Assembly: GCA_965247435.1 (NCBI GenBank)
Contig: OZ252019.1
Coordinates: forward strand, 2,728,001-2,792,000
Origin: Ilyomonas sp965247435
Lineage (GTDB): Bacteria > Bacteroidota > Bacteroidia > Chitinophagales > Chitinophagaceae
DNA: 64,000 bases
Reading direction: 5' to 3'
The position numbers were made by a program, and so were the translations under genes. The stretch's first letter is position 1. Every line of letters begins with the position of its first letter. Of this stretch, positions 1 to 8,032 are shown one piece after another. Under the pieces are notes generated by a model that worked only from the letters and a program-made list of their open reading frames with translations, ran no database searches and was not told where the DNA came from.

Positions 1-597
1 GCCGATCAGCCTTTCTATGCGCTGCAACTGGCTGTCGGCGCGGTCTATCAGTTCATACCCTTCATTGCCGGGCGTAGCTGTTTTTTTAAAAAGGTGAATG
101 ATGGTCTTTAGCGTAGTGAGCGGCATTTTAAGTTCGTGGCTGGCGGCACTCAAAAAAATATCCTTGCTATGCTCAGCCTCTTTCTGCTCATGAATATCGG
201 TGATCGCTCCATACCATTTCGCTATGCTGTTATCGCTATTCAGCAGTGCAACCCCCCGGCCCAGGTGCCAGCGGTACTGCCCGTCTGCAGCGCGCCGGAA
301 ACGGTATTCGGTGCTAAAATCTTCTCCGGTTGATACACTGTGGCTCCAGGCATTGAGTGTACGCTGCAGGTCGTCGGGATGCAGTGCAGCCTTCCAGAGT
401 TTGTCAGCCGGGTATTCGGGTGTCAGTCCGGTATAGTCGTACCAATATTTATTCCAATAGTCGGGCCGGCCATCGGGTGTGGCGGTCCAGGCCATTACCG
501 GGATGTTTTCTGCTAATAGTTTAAAATTAATTGCGTCATGCGTATCGTTGTTGGTATCCAAAGGGTTTTCTTGCAGCACATCTAAGCTTTCAATCAT
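1..597 (-). CDS. PAS-domain sensor histidine kinase, N-terminal part (cut by window edge)
   Basis: The reading frame is open from the ATG at 597 to the window edge, giving 199 residues. A PAS fold covers roughly residues 22-135, with typical motifs (MAWTATPDG, YWNKYWYDYTG, ending GAITDIHEQK). It runs straight into a dimerisation/phosphoacceptor helix with the H-box SHELKMPLTTLK, where His154 is the predicted autophosphorylation site. No membrane segment precedes the PAS domain, so it is probably a cytosolic or soluble-input kinase. The HATPase domain would lie outside the window. The input signal cannot be told from sequence. Confidence 0.9.
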   Translation of the reverse strand, partial: MIESLDVLQENPLDTNNDTHDAINFKLLAENIPVMAWTATPDGRPDYWNKYWYDYTGLTPEYPADKLWKAALHPDDLQRTLNAWSHSVSTGEDFSTEYRFRRAADGQYRWHLGRGVALLNSDNSIAKWYGAITDIHEQKEAEHSKDIFLSAASHELKMPLTTLKTIIHLFKKTATPGNEGYELIDRADSQLQRIERLIG

Positions 598-1263
598 AGG
601 GGTAATTATTTATATCAGCCTGATAATATATGTGTTTGTAACAGTACCTGCTGCAGGCACCGGTAAAAATAGGTCTGCGAATGGAAAGCAGTGGAAAACA
701 TAAGAAACTGCCGGCCCAATGCCCTTGTTGTATTGCAAAACGGTAATGAGAAGATGGCTGTAACTGGTCTAAAGGTCTTGGTATTAATCTATTGTGTTAT
801 TGCAGCCACCGCATTTAATTGTCAGATACACTAAATTAGGCTTTACCAAGCCAGCAGTCAACACCACCACATTAAAAGAAGTTTAAAACTAACCGATTAG
901 CAAGGTGTTACAACCGCGCTTGCCGCCTGGCATCTTTCCGGTGTTTGTTGATTATTTATAATTTGCACATAAATACAATCCGCGCTATTGCTGCGTAAAT
1001 ATATTTATCTATTGCACCGGAATACTGCGCTAAAAGGCAGTAATACTGCGGCTGTGTACTACAATTAGACAGTCGTTACATACAAACCGCTTTTAAGAAA
1101 GGGCTCTGTAATCTTATCTGTATGCTCCGGAGAAGCCTGCGAAAATTATAGCGGGGAAATAATTTATTCTAAAAAGAAATGGTTTTAAAAATGCAGGTAG
1201 TTTAATAATAAAATATATTCACCAACTACAATTGCACCGCTCCTGTATTGCCAAATCAAGTAT
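598..1263. other. Gene-free region between divergent genes
   Basis: About 665 bases lie between the divergent starts of the histidine kinase and the lipoprotein gene. Only short unconvincing reading frames are present (for example 479-703 on the plus strand, which overlaps the kinase). It must hold both promoters, but I find no exact TTG-N19/20-TAnnTTTG pair. No RNA gene was recognised. Confidence 0.5.
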
Positions 1264-2415
1264 ATGAAAATCATTCTTTATAGTTTTCTCAACGGCCTGC
1301 TGCTTTTTGCGCTCGTTACCGGGTGTAAAAAAGAATTCAGCTTTGAAGGCGGCGCCAGCCAAACAGCTACAGGAAGTATCAATTGCGATAGTTTCTTCAT
1401 TCACGGAGATTTTACAGCGGGTCTTGCGCTTACCGACAGCAATTATGTTACCGGCGTAGCCAACGTTTTGGCGGCGGGTGCTTACTCCATTTATTCCGAT
1501 ACCATCAACGGGTTTTACTTTGCCGGTTCCGGCTATTTCACCAACCCTGGAAACCAGCATTTTCTTTTAAAAGGCTATGGACAGGTAGCGGCTGCTTCGC
1601 CAACCGATTTTGTATTTTATTTTGGAAGCGAAAGCTGTACACAAAGCGTAATAGGCAGGGCAGCCATTTATTATTTTGCGGCAACAGACGGCAATTGCGA
1701 TAATAATAAAATATATGGCAGCTATACCGCCGGCGAAGCAGCAACTGCAGGCGACAGCGTAGTGGTAAACGTAAATGTAACCGCCACGGGAAGTTATATG
1801 CTGCAAACACCCGAAGTAAACGGCCTGTATTTTTTTGCCAAGGGCATCTTTACACAATTAGGTTTACAAACCATTACACTAAGGGCTGCAGGTACGCCGA
1901 TAGCCGGTGGTACCAATAGTTTTCCGCTTGTAAATGATGTCTCCGGGTGTGGCTTTACCATTACCGCAGGAAACATAACGGCAGACCCGCAAATGTATTA
2001 TCGCTTCACTGCCAATGGTAAAGAATACTCCGGAATTTTGGATAGCGCGCGGTTAACGTATCAGCGGGTTTCCGGCGCTGATATAAATACGGTGTCTTTC
2101 CGTACACTCATTATTAACCTCTCCGATACTATCTTCAGCCTTGGTGTTTCGCGCATCAATATCCCGGTTACTACCGGCACCTATCATGCTACCTCTTCCA
2201 TTGCAGAAGATTTCTCCGGCAGTATTGATTTTTCTTATGCCAACGAATTTATTTATGGCACGTCTAAATATCTTCCTTCTTTTCAAATTTTTCTTACTTC
2301 CTACGGCCTTGCCAACCGGCTCGTGGAAGGCACTTTTTCAGGCCCGGTAATGGATGGCCAGAACAACACCGTGAATATTACTAAAGGCAAGTTTAAAACG
2401 TATCTAAGGCATTAG
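1264..2415 (+). CDS. Lipoprotein with two internal repeats
   Basis: The 383-residue product starts with a lipoprotein signal peptide ending in the lipobox LVTGC, so it is probably anchored to the outer membrane. Two diverged repeats of about 90 residues are visible (approximately residues 40-130 and 138-235). Each begins near a Cys, then a Gly-Ser/Asp-Tyr/Phe-Thr-Ala-Gly segment, a GxY....(V/I)NGxYF core, a GxF/YxxxGxQ segment and a closing Cys, suggesting two small beta-sandwich domains. The C-terminal third is different and resembles a ligand-binding beta domain. It ends with TAG. No function can be assigned. Neighbours are unrelated, so it is probably monocistronic. Confidence 0.85.
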   Translation: MKIILYSFLNGLLLFALVTGCKKEFSFEGGASQTATGSINCDSFFIHGDFTAGLALTDSNYVTGVANVLAAGAYSIYSDTINGFYFAGSGYFTNPGNQHFLLKGYGQVAAASPTDFVFYFGSESCTQSVIGRAAIYYFAATDGNCDNNKIYGSYTAGEAATAGDSVVVNVNVTATGSYMLQTPEVNGLYFFAKGIFTQLGLQTITLRAAGTPIAGGTNSFPLVNDVSGCGFTITAGNITADPQMYYRFTANGKEYSGILDSARLTYQRVSGADINTVSFRTLIINLSDTIFSLGVSRINIPVTTGTYHATSSIAEDFSGSIDFSYANEFIYGTSKYLPSFQIFLTSYGLANRLVEGTFSGPVMDGQNNTVNITKGKFKTYLRH

Positions 2416-2502
2416 TAATGGAGCGCCTCTATATAAATTTACTGATACGCTGCTCCGGCTGTTTTATGCAACCGAAATAAATTTTTTACTCTTCATACCT
2501 TT

Positions 2503-2631
2503 TTATTTCGCAATCACCAGCTTCTGTACTTCCACGGTAGTTTTATTTTCTACATAATATACACCTCCAGCCAAGGCGCTTACATTTATTTGCGAGCTGC
2601 CGGTAATGTTTTTTGTAAGCATTATTTTGTT
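2503..2631 (-). pseudogene. Orphan T9SS C-terminal sorting-domain fragment
   Basis: Read on the minus strand, this 42-codon fragment ends VEVQKLVIAK-stop and contains INVSALAGGVYYVENK. This is the classic last part of a T9SS type A sorting domain (xxVSxLxxGxYxVxx...xxKLVxxK). An in-frame TAA immediately precedes it, and no signal peptide or secreted domain remains upstream. It is best explained as the 3' remnant of a deleted secreted-protein gene. The rest of the 2416-2805 interval shows no other gene. Confidence 0.65.
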
Positions 2632-2805
2632 TTATACAGCATGGAAAAATACTGCTGCACCTGCCTCTCCCCTTAAATACCGCTTAAGCCACCGCATCAA
2701 TCTTTATAACCGCTTAAGCGGGCATTAAATGCACTTTAAATGTGCAGAGCAGATGTTTGTTATTCAAATATCTGTATTTATTTCGGGGAATTAATTCAAT
2801 ATTGC

Positions 2806-3321
2806 ATGACCGTACAAACAACAATTACGCAGGACATTCCTGAACAGGTAGCCGCAGAAGCGATGGACCTTGCCAGGCAAAGCCTGGACAAGATGCGCCC
2901 TTACCTGCACGCGCTTACCCCGGACGACCGGAAGCTGCTGCCTAAAGTATCCGATGGCACAGAGGCCTTCCTCAGCAAAGGCATAGATTATCTGGAAGCC
3001 AACAGGCAATTGGCGCCGGCTTATTTAGATGTAAACATGGTAAAAGTAGATTATCATGTAAATGAAGTGTTGATCCCATTTAAAGCATTGATGGATGAGT
3101 ACTGCTCCTTGGTGAGCGATACTAAAATGCTGGCCGCGAGTGAGGCCTACACCGGCGTACTCAGCTATTACAATTGTGTAAAAGAAGCTGCACGCCGCAG
3201 GATACCGGGTGCTAAAATGATTTTTGAAGACCTGAAGAAAAGGTTTGAAAAAAAGAAAAAAAAGGAAGGGGCCGCAACCGAAACTAAGAAGGCCGGTAAA
3301 GATGTAACCGTAGTAGCTTAA
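2806..3321 (+). CDS. Hypothetical helical protein with Lys-rich tail
   Basis: The likely start is the ATG at 2806 (MTVQTTITQDIP). An upstream in-frame ATG at 2740 would add 22 Cys-rich residues that do not resemble the rest. The 171-residue product appears all-helical, with no signal peptide or membrane segment, and ends in a strongly basic low-complexity tail (a run of lysines, then alternating Lys/Ala/Glu/Thr). The tail could bind nucleic acid, but this is only inferred from charge. Family not recognised. The gene ends 22 bases before the left end of an IS1182-type element. Confidence 0.7.
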   Translation: MTVQTTITQDIPEQVAAEAMDLARQSLDKMRPYLHALTPDDRKLLPKVSDGTEAFLSKGIDYLEANRQLAPAYLDVNMVKVDYHVNEVLIPFKALMDEYCSLVSDTKMLAASEAYTGVLSYYNCVKEAARRRIPGAKMIFEDLKKRFEKKKKKEGAATETKKAGKDVTVVA

Positions 3322-3347
3322 TATTGCTGCTACATTTATAAAAGAAG

Positions 3348-3376
3348 CCGTCTCAAAAGTGATGAGACGGTTTTTT
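3348..3376 (+). terminator. Hairpin with T-run at left end of the IS
   Basis: CCGTCTCA (3348-3355) pairs with TGAGACGG (3363-3370) and is followed by TTTTTT. It lies inside the left terminal repeat of the IS1182-type element, 26 bases after the stop of the 2806-3321 gene. It would terminate that gene's transcript and also shield the transposase from outside reading. Confidence 0.7.
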
Positions 3377-3464
3377 ATGTTATTATTAAATAATAAGTGC
3401 CAGGTAAGTTTTTTTAAGCGGTAGAATGTATTATAGCTGCAATTAAGAGCAAGAGCACAGTTTT

Positions 3465-5003
3465 TCAGGCAGCTTTCTTTCTTAAGTTATGCGCCAGTGC
3501 CAGTAAACCTGTTTCTATTTCCGTTTTAGGTTTGCTGCGTAGCAGGAAGCGCTTAAAGTGATGATTGTTTTTGATGTTCGCAAAAGCAGGCTCTACATCG
3601 CAGGGGCGTTTTTTGCGGTGGTAAATGCCTTGTTCGCTGTTGAGGTTTTCCCTTACCTGCCGTTTATATTTATTAAGTGCATGGTTTACTTCTATAATGC
3701 GGTTGCCTTTTGATTTATGGCAAACGCCTCTTAAAGGGCAGCCCTTGCAGTTGGCAGCCCGGTAGCGGTGAATGGTTTGTATAAACCCTGCTTTGGTTGT
3801 TGTTTGATGGGTACCTATAAGTTGCATCGGCTGTCCCATCGGGCAGATGTAATGATCTTTTCCGCTGTTGTAATACAGTGTATCGGGTGTAAAGGGATGC
3901 TTTTTATCTTTCTTTTTTCGTTGGTCTTTATCAAAGTAATTATACTTCACATAGTTTTCAATATGATTGTCCTGTAAGTACTGATAATTTTGTTCAGCGC
4001 CATAACCGGCATCGGCAACTATAAGTCCGGGTGTTTGCTTATATTGTTGTTTGTACGTTTCTGTATGTTGTTGCAAGGTAGTGGTATCGGCAGTTGTCTG
4101 GTGCAGTGAGTAATTTACAATGTATTGGTTGTTGGTAGAGATTTGAAGATTGTAAGCCGGTTTTAATTGACCGTTTTTCATGTGGTCTTCCTTCATGCGC
4201 ATGAAGGTGGCATCGGTATCTGTTTTGGAGTAGCTGTTTCTTCCCTGTAATATCTTTTCCTGCTCCGCATATTTTTTTAAGTTAGCACTCCAGTTCTTCT
4301 TTGCATAACCCAGCTTTTGTTTTACCTGTTTGCTTACAGGCTTATCTTTTAAAGCTTCATTGATCTGCTCAATGGTCTTTTCTACCTTATCAGCATCTAT
4401 TTTATCAAAGCCGGAAGGATCGGTATCGGGCAGTTCTGCTGCTGCTATGTTTTGTGCATATTGCCAGAGTTCATCCAATTGCTTTTTTATTCTCTCTTTA
4501 CTTGTTTTTATGGCTTTGCCCCATACAAATGTATAACGACCGGCATTAGCTTCTATCTTGGTTCCATCTGTATAAAGTTCTTTTATGTTCAGCAATCCTT
4601 CTTCTGCCAGCAACAATACTACTTGCGTAAACACCTGCCTCAATACTTCTTTCAACCGCTCGCTTCTGAAACGGTTGATGGTGTTGTGATCAGGGGTGCT
4701 CCTGCCACTGAGCCACATGTAAGGAATGTTCTCTTTTAGCGCTGCTTCTATCCTGCGGCTGCTGTAATTGTTATTAATATAAGCAAACACCAGCACTTTT
4801 AAAAGCATGCGGGGATGAAAGCTGCTGCTGCCACCGCCTGTATATTTTTTAACCAAAGGTTCTATGTCAATTTTGTCGAGCACCTGGTTTACGATGCGTA
4901 CCGGGTGGCCGGCAGCAATCAACTCCTCCAATGATGGTGGCAGCAGCATTGCCTGCTGCTGTGTGTACGGTTTAAAAATTACACTACCCTTGAGTTTACT
5001 CAT
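3465..5003 (-). CDS. IS1182-family transposase
   Basis: The 512-residue DDE transposase catalyses movement of the surrounding element. The N-terminal region (about residues 15-110) is the DUF772-type helical domain, with the pattern GHPVRIVNQVLD ... YSSRRIEAALKENIPYMWL ... TPDHNTINRFR. Catalytic acidic residues are seen in LYTDGTKIEANAGRYTF (first Asp), LIVADAGYGAE (second Asp) and a C-terminal segment with the Glu in DVEPAFANIKNN. A Cys-rich insertion (CKGCPLRGVCHKSKG) sits before the last catalytic block, as in this family. I chose the ATG at 5003 (MSKLKGSVIFKPY); an in-frame upstream start at 5024 adds seven residues. No frameshift or internal stop is seen, so it may be active. Confidence 0.95.
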   Translation of the reverse strand: MSKLKGSVIFKPYTQQQAMLLPPSLEELIAAGHPVRIVNQVLDKIDIEPLVKKYTGGGSSSFHPRMLLKVLVFAYINNNYSSRRIEAALKENIPYMWLSGRSTPDHNTINRFRSERLKEVLRQVFTQVVLLLAEEGLLNIKELYTDGTKIEANAGRYTFVWGKAIKTSKERIKKQLDELWQYAQNIAAAELPDTDPSGFDKIDADKVEKTIEQINEALKDKPVSKQVKQKLGYAKKNWSANLKKYAEQEKILQGRNSYSKTDTDATFMRMKEDHMKNGQLKPAYNLQISTNNQYIVNYSLHQTTADTTTLQQHTETYKQQYKQTPGLIVADAGYGAEQNYQYLQDNHIENYVKYNYFDKDQRKKKDKKHPFTPDTLYYNSGKDHYICPMGQPMQLIGTHQTTTKAGFIQTIHRYRAANCKGCPLRGVCHKSKGNRIIEVNHALNKYKRQVRENLNSEQGIYHRKKRPCDVEPAFANIKNNHHFKRFLLRSKPKTEIETGLLALAHNLRKKAA

Positions 5004-5375
5004 GCTCGTAAGACAAAATATCACCTCGCTGCATTGCTTGCTGCCTTACTTAAATTTATCTACATCCCTTGTGCATAAACCCGTAGGTAAAACTTAAAAT
5101 AAAAAAGCTGCCTACTTTTGAGACAGCCTCTTTTTTTGTGTGCCTGCACCAAAACATAAACAGCGGCAATACTGCAGGTGTCGGCTATAATAAAGCGCAC
5201 TGCTGCTAAAAGAAAAAAGCGGCGTGCTATACTTTGGCAGAGTGTAAGCATTGTAAAAGCATCAATTATAGTAATAAAACCCTCAGCGAATATTTTTAAA
5301 AATAAAGCGGCGGCACGACGATAAATAAATAAAACAGATTTAATATAAAGAAGCCCGTTGTTGATTTAAAAGAAA

Positions 5376-5383
5376 TAAATTTG
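5376..5383 (+). promoter_or_regulatory. Possible -7 element of the LamG lipoprotein gene
   Basis: TAAATTTG matches the Bacteroidota -7 consensus TAnnTTTG and lies 25 bases before the ATG at 5409. A TTG pair sits slightly too close upstream (5358-5363), so the -33 box is weak. Chance matches are possible in AT-rich sequence. Confidence 0.35.
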
Positions 5384-5408
5384 ATGCTACAAAACACAAA
5401 CTCCTTTT

Positions 5409-6278
5409 ATGAAAATCAATTTGCAGCGCAGCCATGCGCTTATCTCCCTCCCGCTTGCATTGGCTGCAGGCCTTTTTTTATTTTATTCCTGCACCAAAGA
5501 AGCTAAAAGCAGCGGCAGCATACAGGCGTTAAGCACAGCCGAAACAATAAACAGCACCGCAGCATTGCCTGCTGGCATTGATACAGCCGGGTTAGTGGCG
5601 TGGTACGATTTTAACAGCGGCAGCCTGAAAGACAAAAGCAGCTACCATAATGATATAAAGTTTAACAGTGCAGCGAAGACGACCGACCGCAATGGCGAGA
5701 CCAATAATGCGTATTATTTTGGCGGTCACAATTATATGCGCGTGCCCAACAGCCCTTCGCTAAACCCGGCTAAAGACATTACCTTATTTGCCATCGTAAA
5801 AGTGAGCGACTTTAATGAAGGCTTGTGCCACGGCAACCGGATTTTCAACAAAAGCTACGATGATAACGAACAGGGTGATTATTTTATGGACTTCAACGAC
5901 AATTTTGGTACAAATGGCATGAACTGCAGCCAGGATGTTGTAAAAACGAGGGAAAGCTTTACGGTTTCTTTTGGCAATGGCGGCGAAGGAAGGTCAACCT
6001 TTGGAGTAGATACCACTGCGTTTGTACAAACCGGCCATTGGTATCACCTTGTATTTACCTATAGCAAAGGGGTTAGTCACTTTTATATAGACGGCCAGCT
6101 CGTATATTCAACCCTAAAAAAGGCGGTTACCTCGCCCAACAGCGAAGACTTGTATATAGGTATGGAAAATAAAGCGAATAAAAAATTCCCTTATTATTTT
6201 AATGGCACCATAGACCAGATCGGTATCTTTAATGTGGCGCTGAATGCAGACCAGGTTGCAAGATTATCGGCTTATTAG
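5409..6278 (+). CDS. LamG-domain lipoprotein
   Basis: The 289-residue product has a lipoprotein signal peptide with the cleavage Cys in LFYSCTK (about residue 28). A concanavalin/LamG-like jelly-roll domain follows (about residues 55-285). Diagnostic motifs are GLVAWYDFNSGSLKDKS near its start, the NAYYFGGHNYMRVPNS strand, GHWYHLVFTYSKGVSHFYID in the middle, and the terminal DQIGIFNVALNADQVARL. Such domains bind carbohydrate or protein at the cell surface; the ligand is unknown. It follows the IS1182-type element but appears intact with its own possible promoter. It ends with TAG, and a strong terminator follows at 6404. Confidence 0.88.
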   Translation: MKINLQRSHALISLPLALAAGLFLFYSCTKEAKSSGSIQALSTAETINSTAALPAGIDTAGLVAWYDFNSGSLKDKSSYHNDIKFNSAAKTTDRNGETNNAYYFGGHNYMRVPNSPSLNPAKDITLFAIVKVSDFNEGLCHGNRIFNKSYDDNEQGDYFMDFNDNFGTNGMNCSQDVVKTRESFTVSFGNGGEGRSTFGVDTTAFVQTGHWYHLVFTYSKGVSHFYIDGQLVYSTLKKAVTSPNSEDLYIGMENKANKKFPYYFNGTIDQIGIFNVALNADQVARLSAY

Positions 6279-6403
6279 TTGCTGCTGCGGAGCGGTACAG
6301 CAGGGTGTTGCATCGCTTAAGAGCTTATAAACAACACTAACCTGTATAAACGCCATCAAGGTGTTGTAAAAAAGGCCGTAGCTATAAAATGAAGTTCACC
6401 GTA

Positions 6404-6443
6404 AAGCGGGAAAACGGCACGTGCTGTTTTCCCGCTTTTGTTT
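6404..6443 (+). terminator. Rho-independent terminator after the LamG gene
   Basis: A 17-bp near-perfect inverted repeat, with arms 6404-6420 and 6421-6437 and a single G:T pair, is followed by a T-rich stretch. It has almost no loop and forms a long cruciform-like stem centred on GGCACGTGCT. Confidence 0.8.
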
Positions 6444-6507
6444 CTGTATAAAAGCCGGGAAGTTGTTTCGAAAAATAACATCAGAGATTCTTTTTACACC
6501 CCGCGAT

Positions 6508-6819
6508 ATGCGCCGGGAATATACTTTGCAACATAAAGAAGCAATAGCTACTCATCTTACCGCAACGGACATTCTTTTAGTAATCCGCGTGGCACTTTTT
6601 ATAGCAATCGTGCGCCTTTTTATACATCCGGTGCGTGTTTTTACTGCAATGGCGATTCTTTTTATTTTTCGGGTGATCGGTTTAGTAAGTTATGAAATTT
6701 GTTTTGGTATTACAGGCGGCAAAACCGCTTTGATGGCAAGCCGGCGGTACAAATGCATCCTGTTTTATTTTGCTGGTGCTGTGCTTCCATTGGTATTGTT
6801 ATCTGTTTTTTTCCGGTGA
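6508..6819 (+). CDS. Doubtful small membrane protein
   Basis: An open frame of 103 residues from the ATG at 6508 (MRREYTLQ) could encode two or three hydrophobic helices (ILLVIRVALFIAIVRLF, then a C-terminal ILFYFAGAVLPLVLLSVFF). I recognise no family, and the region is AT-rich with many TTT codons that favour hydrophobic frames by chance. A longer version starting at 6421 would begin inside the terminator and is unlikely. Treat as tentative. Confidence 0.2.
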   Translation: MRREYTLQHKEAIATHLTATDILLVIRVALFIAIVRLFIHPVRVFTAMAILFIFRVIGLVSYEICFGITGGKTALMASRRYKCILFYFAGAVLPLVLLSVFFR

Positions 6820-6945
6820 TAATTACTAATCGTTTATCACCCTTATTACCAAAGCCTTTTCTTATTTCAGCTTCTTATTCTTTAGGAGTTATCTGCGCGT
6901 ATAAAATTGCATTTATGTATTTTTAAATATACGTTTTCTGCTTAA

Positions 6946-7097
6946 GAGGAACATCCTGTTTATGGCTATGGATAAATTGATGTACCATTAGATCTTGACG
7001 AAGCCGCCTGCTTTTGATATATCTTATATCAGGTGGCTTCTACGGAGCCGGCTGGCTTTTGCACACCGGTTTTCTATAAACAGGATGCTCCTCCGGA
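6946..7097. repeat. Inverted-repeat module, copy 1
   Basis: The left arm GAGGAACATCCTGTTTAT (6946-6963) is the reverse complement, with one mismatch in 18, of the right arm ATAAACAGGATGCTCCTC (7076-7093). Between them are further short palindromic pieces (AGCCGCC ... GGTGGCTTCTACGGAGCC). It is the most diverged internally of three copies in the region. Confidence 0.75.
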
Positions 7098-7211
7098 GCC
7101 TGGTTTAATATTATAGTCAGTTGCCATGCAATATTTGTTGCTTGTTGTTGCTTTATAATTTTAATCTAATAAAACAAAATTAATAAAGCACATGCTGTTG
7201 ATTTTATATGC

Positions 7212-7372
7212 CGCTCCATTGGAGCATCCTGTTTGTAAGGGGCAATAAAACAGTGTACTTTTGGCTCCGTCAGGAGCCGCCTCATTTTGAATTCTTTTAA
7301 TTAAGGCAGCTCCTGTGGAGCTTTTAATTACAACTGATTCAATTTACTGTAAACTGGGCGCTCCTGCGGAGT
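7212..7372. repeat. Inverted-repeat module, copy 2
   Basis: It begins CGCTCCATTGGAGCATCCTG and ends with CTGTAAACTGGGCGCTCC followed by TGCGGAG. The outer arms are inverted repeats of each other. Internally it carries the palindromes GGCTCCGTCAGGAGCC (7260s) and AGCTCCTGTGGAGCT (about 7312-7322). The block order and several flanking words (CTTTTAATTA, AATTTACTGTAAAC) are shared with copy 3 at a period of about 210 bases. Confidence 0.8.
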
Positions 7373-7422
7373 GGTATTTCACTTTTTATTCAATTGTACC
7401 CTCTTACCTATTCGTTGTAATT

Positions 7423-7580
7423 GCTCCGGAGGAGCATCCTGTTTATAGCAATTAATAAAGTAGTGCACATTAGGCTCCGTTAGGAGCCGCCTGCATAAAG
7501 ATTATAATTAATGAGATAATTCCTGCGGAGCTTTTAATTATACCTGGTTAAATTTACTGTAAACAGGACACTCCTCCGTA
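7423..7580. repeat. Inverted-repeat module, copy 3
   Basis: It begins GCTCCGGAGGAGCATCCTG followed by TTTATAG and ends with CTGTAAACAGGACACTCCTC, which is nearly its reverse complement. The internal palindrome GGCTCCGTTAGGAGCC and the words CTGCGGAGCTTTTAATTA and AATTTACTGTAAAC align it with copy 2. It contains no open reading frame. It could be a non-autonomous mobile repeat or a structured RNA. Confidence 0.8.
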
Positions 7581-8032
7581 GTGGCACTATTTGCATGCGC
7601 TTGTGAAAACACTGCATCTGTACATCCAGCATCCCGGTGCAACAAAAGTTTAAACTGTTTTATGTCCCTTTGTAGGGTTTCTACACTTATCAAACCCAAC
7701 GGCGCGGCTTTTTACCTCATGCAAGCTTAAGGCCATGCAATTATTGGTTAGCGGATAAATATCAGGGCAGCAGCACCAGTTCATCGGGTGCCGCCGCACC
7801 GGCAGCGGAATGGTAGTTGCCTGTCCGGCGGTCTGCAAATACGGCCTTTGCAAGTAATAATGCAATCCTTAAAATAAATTATCAGAGGGCGGGTTTAAGG
7901 ATAATACATTGTTGTGCAAATACTTATCTTTTCTGCCGCTGGTTTTATCTCCGGCTTACCCCGTGTCTGTCCTGATTGGCAAGGTTTTTATTTTATATAT
8001 TTTTATAATAATTACCTACCATCAACAATATC

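Larger units (their letters stand above)
3344..5130 (-). mobile_element. IS1182-family insertion sequence, apparently complete
   Basis: The element contains one full-length DDE transposase gene. It is bounded by 17-bp imperfect terminal inverted repeats: GAAGCCGTCTCAAAAGT at 3344-3360, and the reverse complement of GAGGCTGTCTCAAAAGT at 5114-5130 (15 of 17 identical). The similarity continues inward in part. The ends resemble known IS1182-type ends. No direct target duplication was found; the flanks are A-rich on the left and T-rich on the right, so the exact boundary may be a few bases further out. Total length is about 1.79 kb. Confidence 0.85.
6820..8032. other. 1.2-kb gene-poor region holding palindromic repeat modules
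   Basis: No convincing coding sequence lies here; the 71-codon minus frame at 7650-7865 has no recognisable features. The first 760 bases hold three related inverted-repeat modules (listed separately). The last 450 bases up to the GAF-protein gene show no clear structure. Confidence 0.6.

Noticed and set aside
6946..7580. CRISPR array
   Set aside because: The repeats are long, imperfect, few and themselves inverted; there is no regular spacer pattern and no cas gene.
7650..7865. 71-codon minus-strand frame near the inverted-repeat modules
   Set aside because: Cys/Pro-rich without recognisable start signals or family; it lies in a repeat-rich noncoding region.
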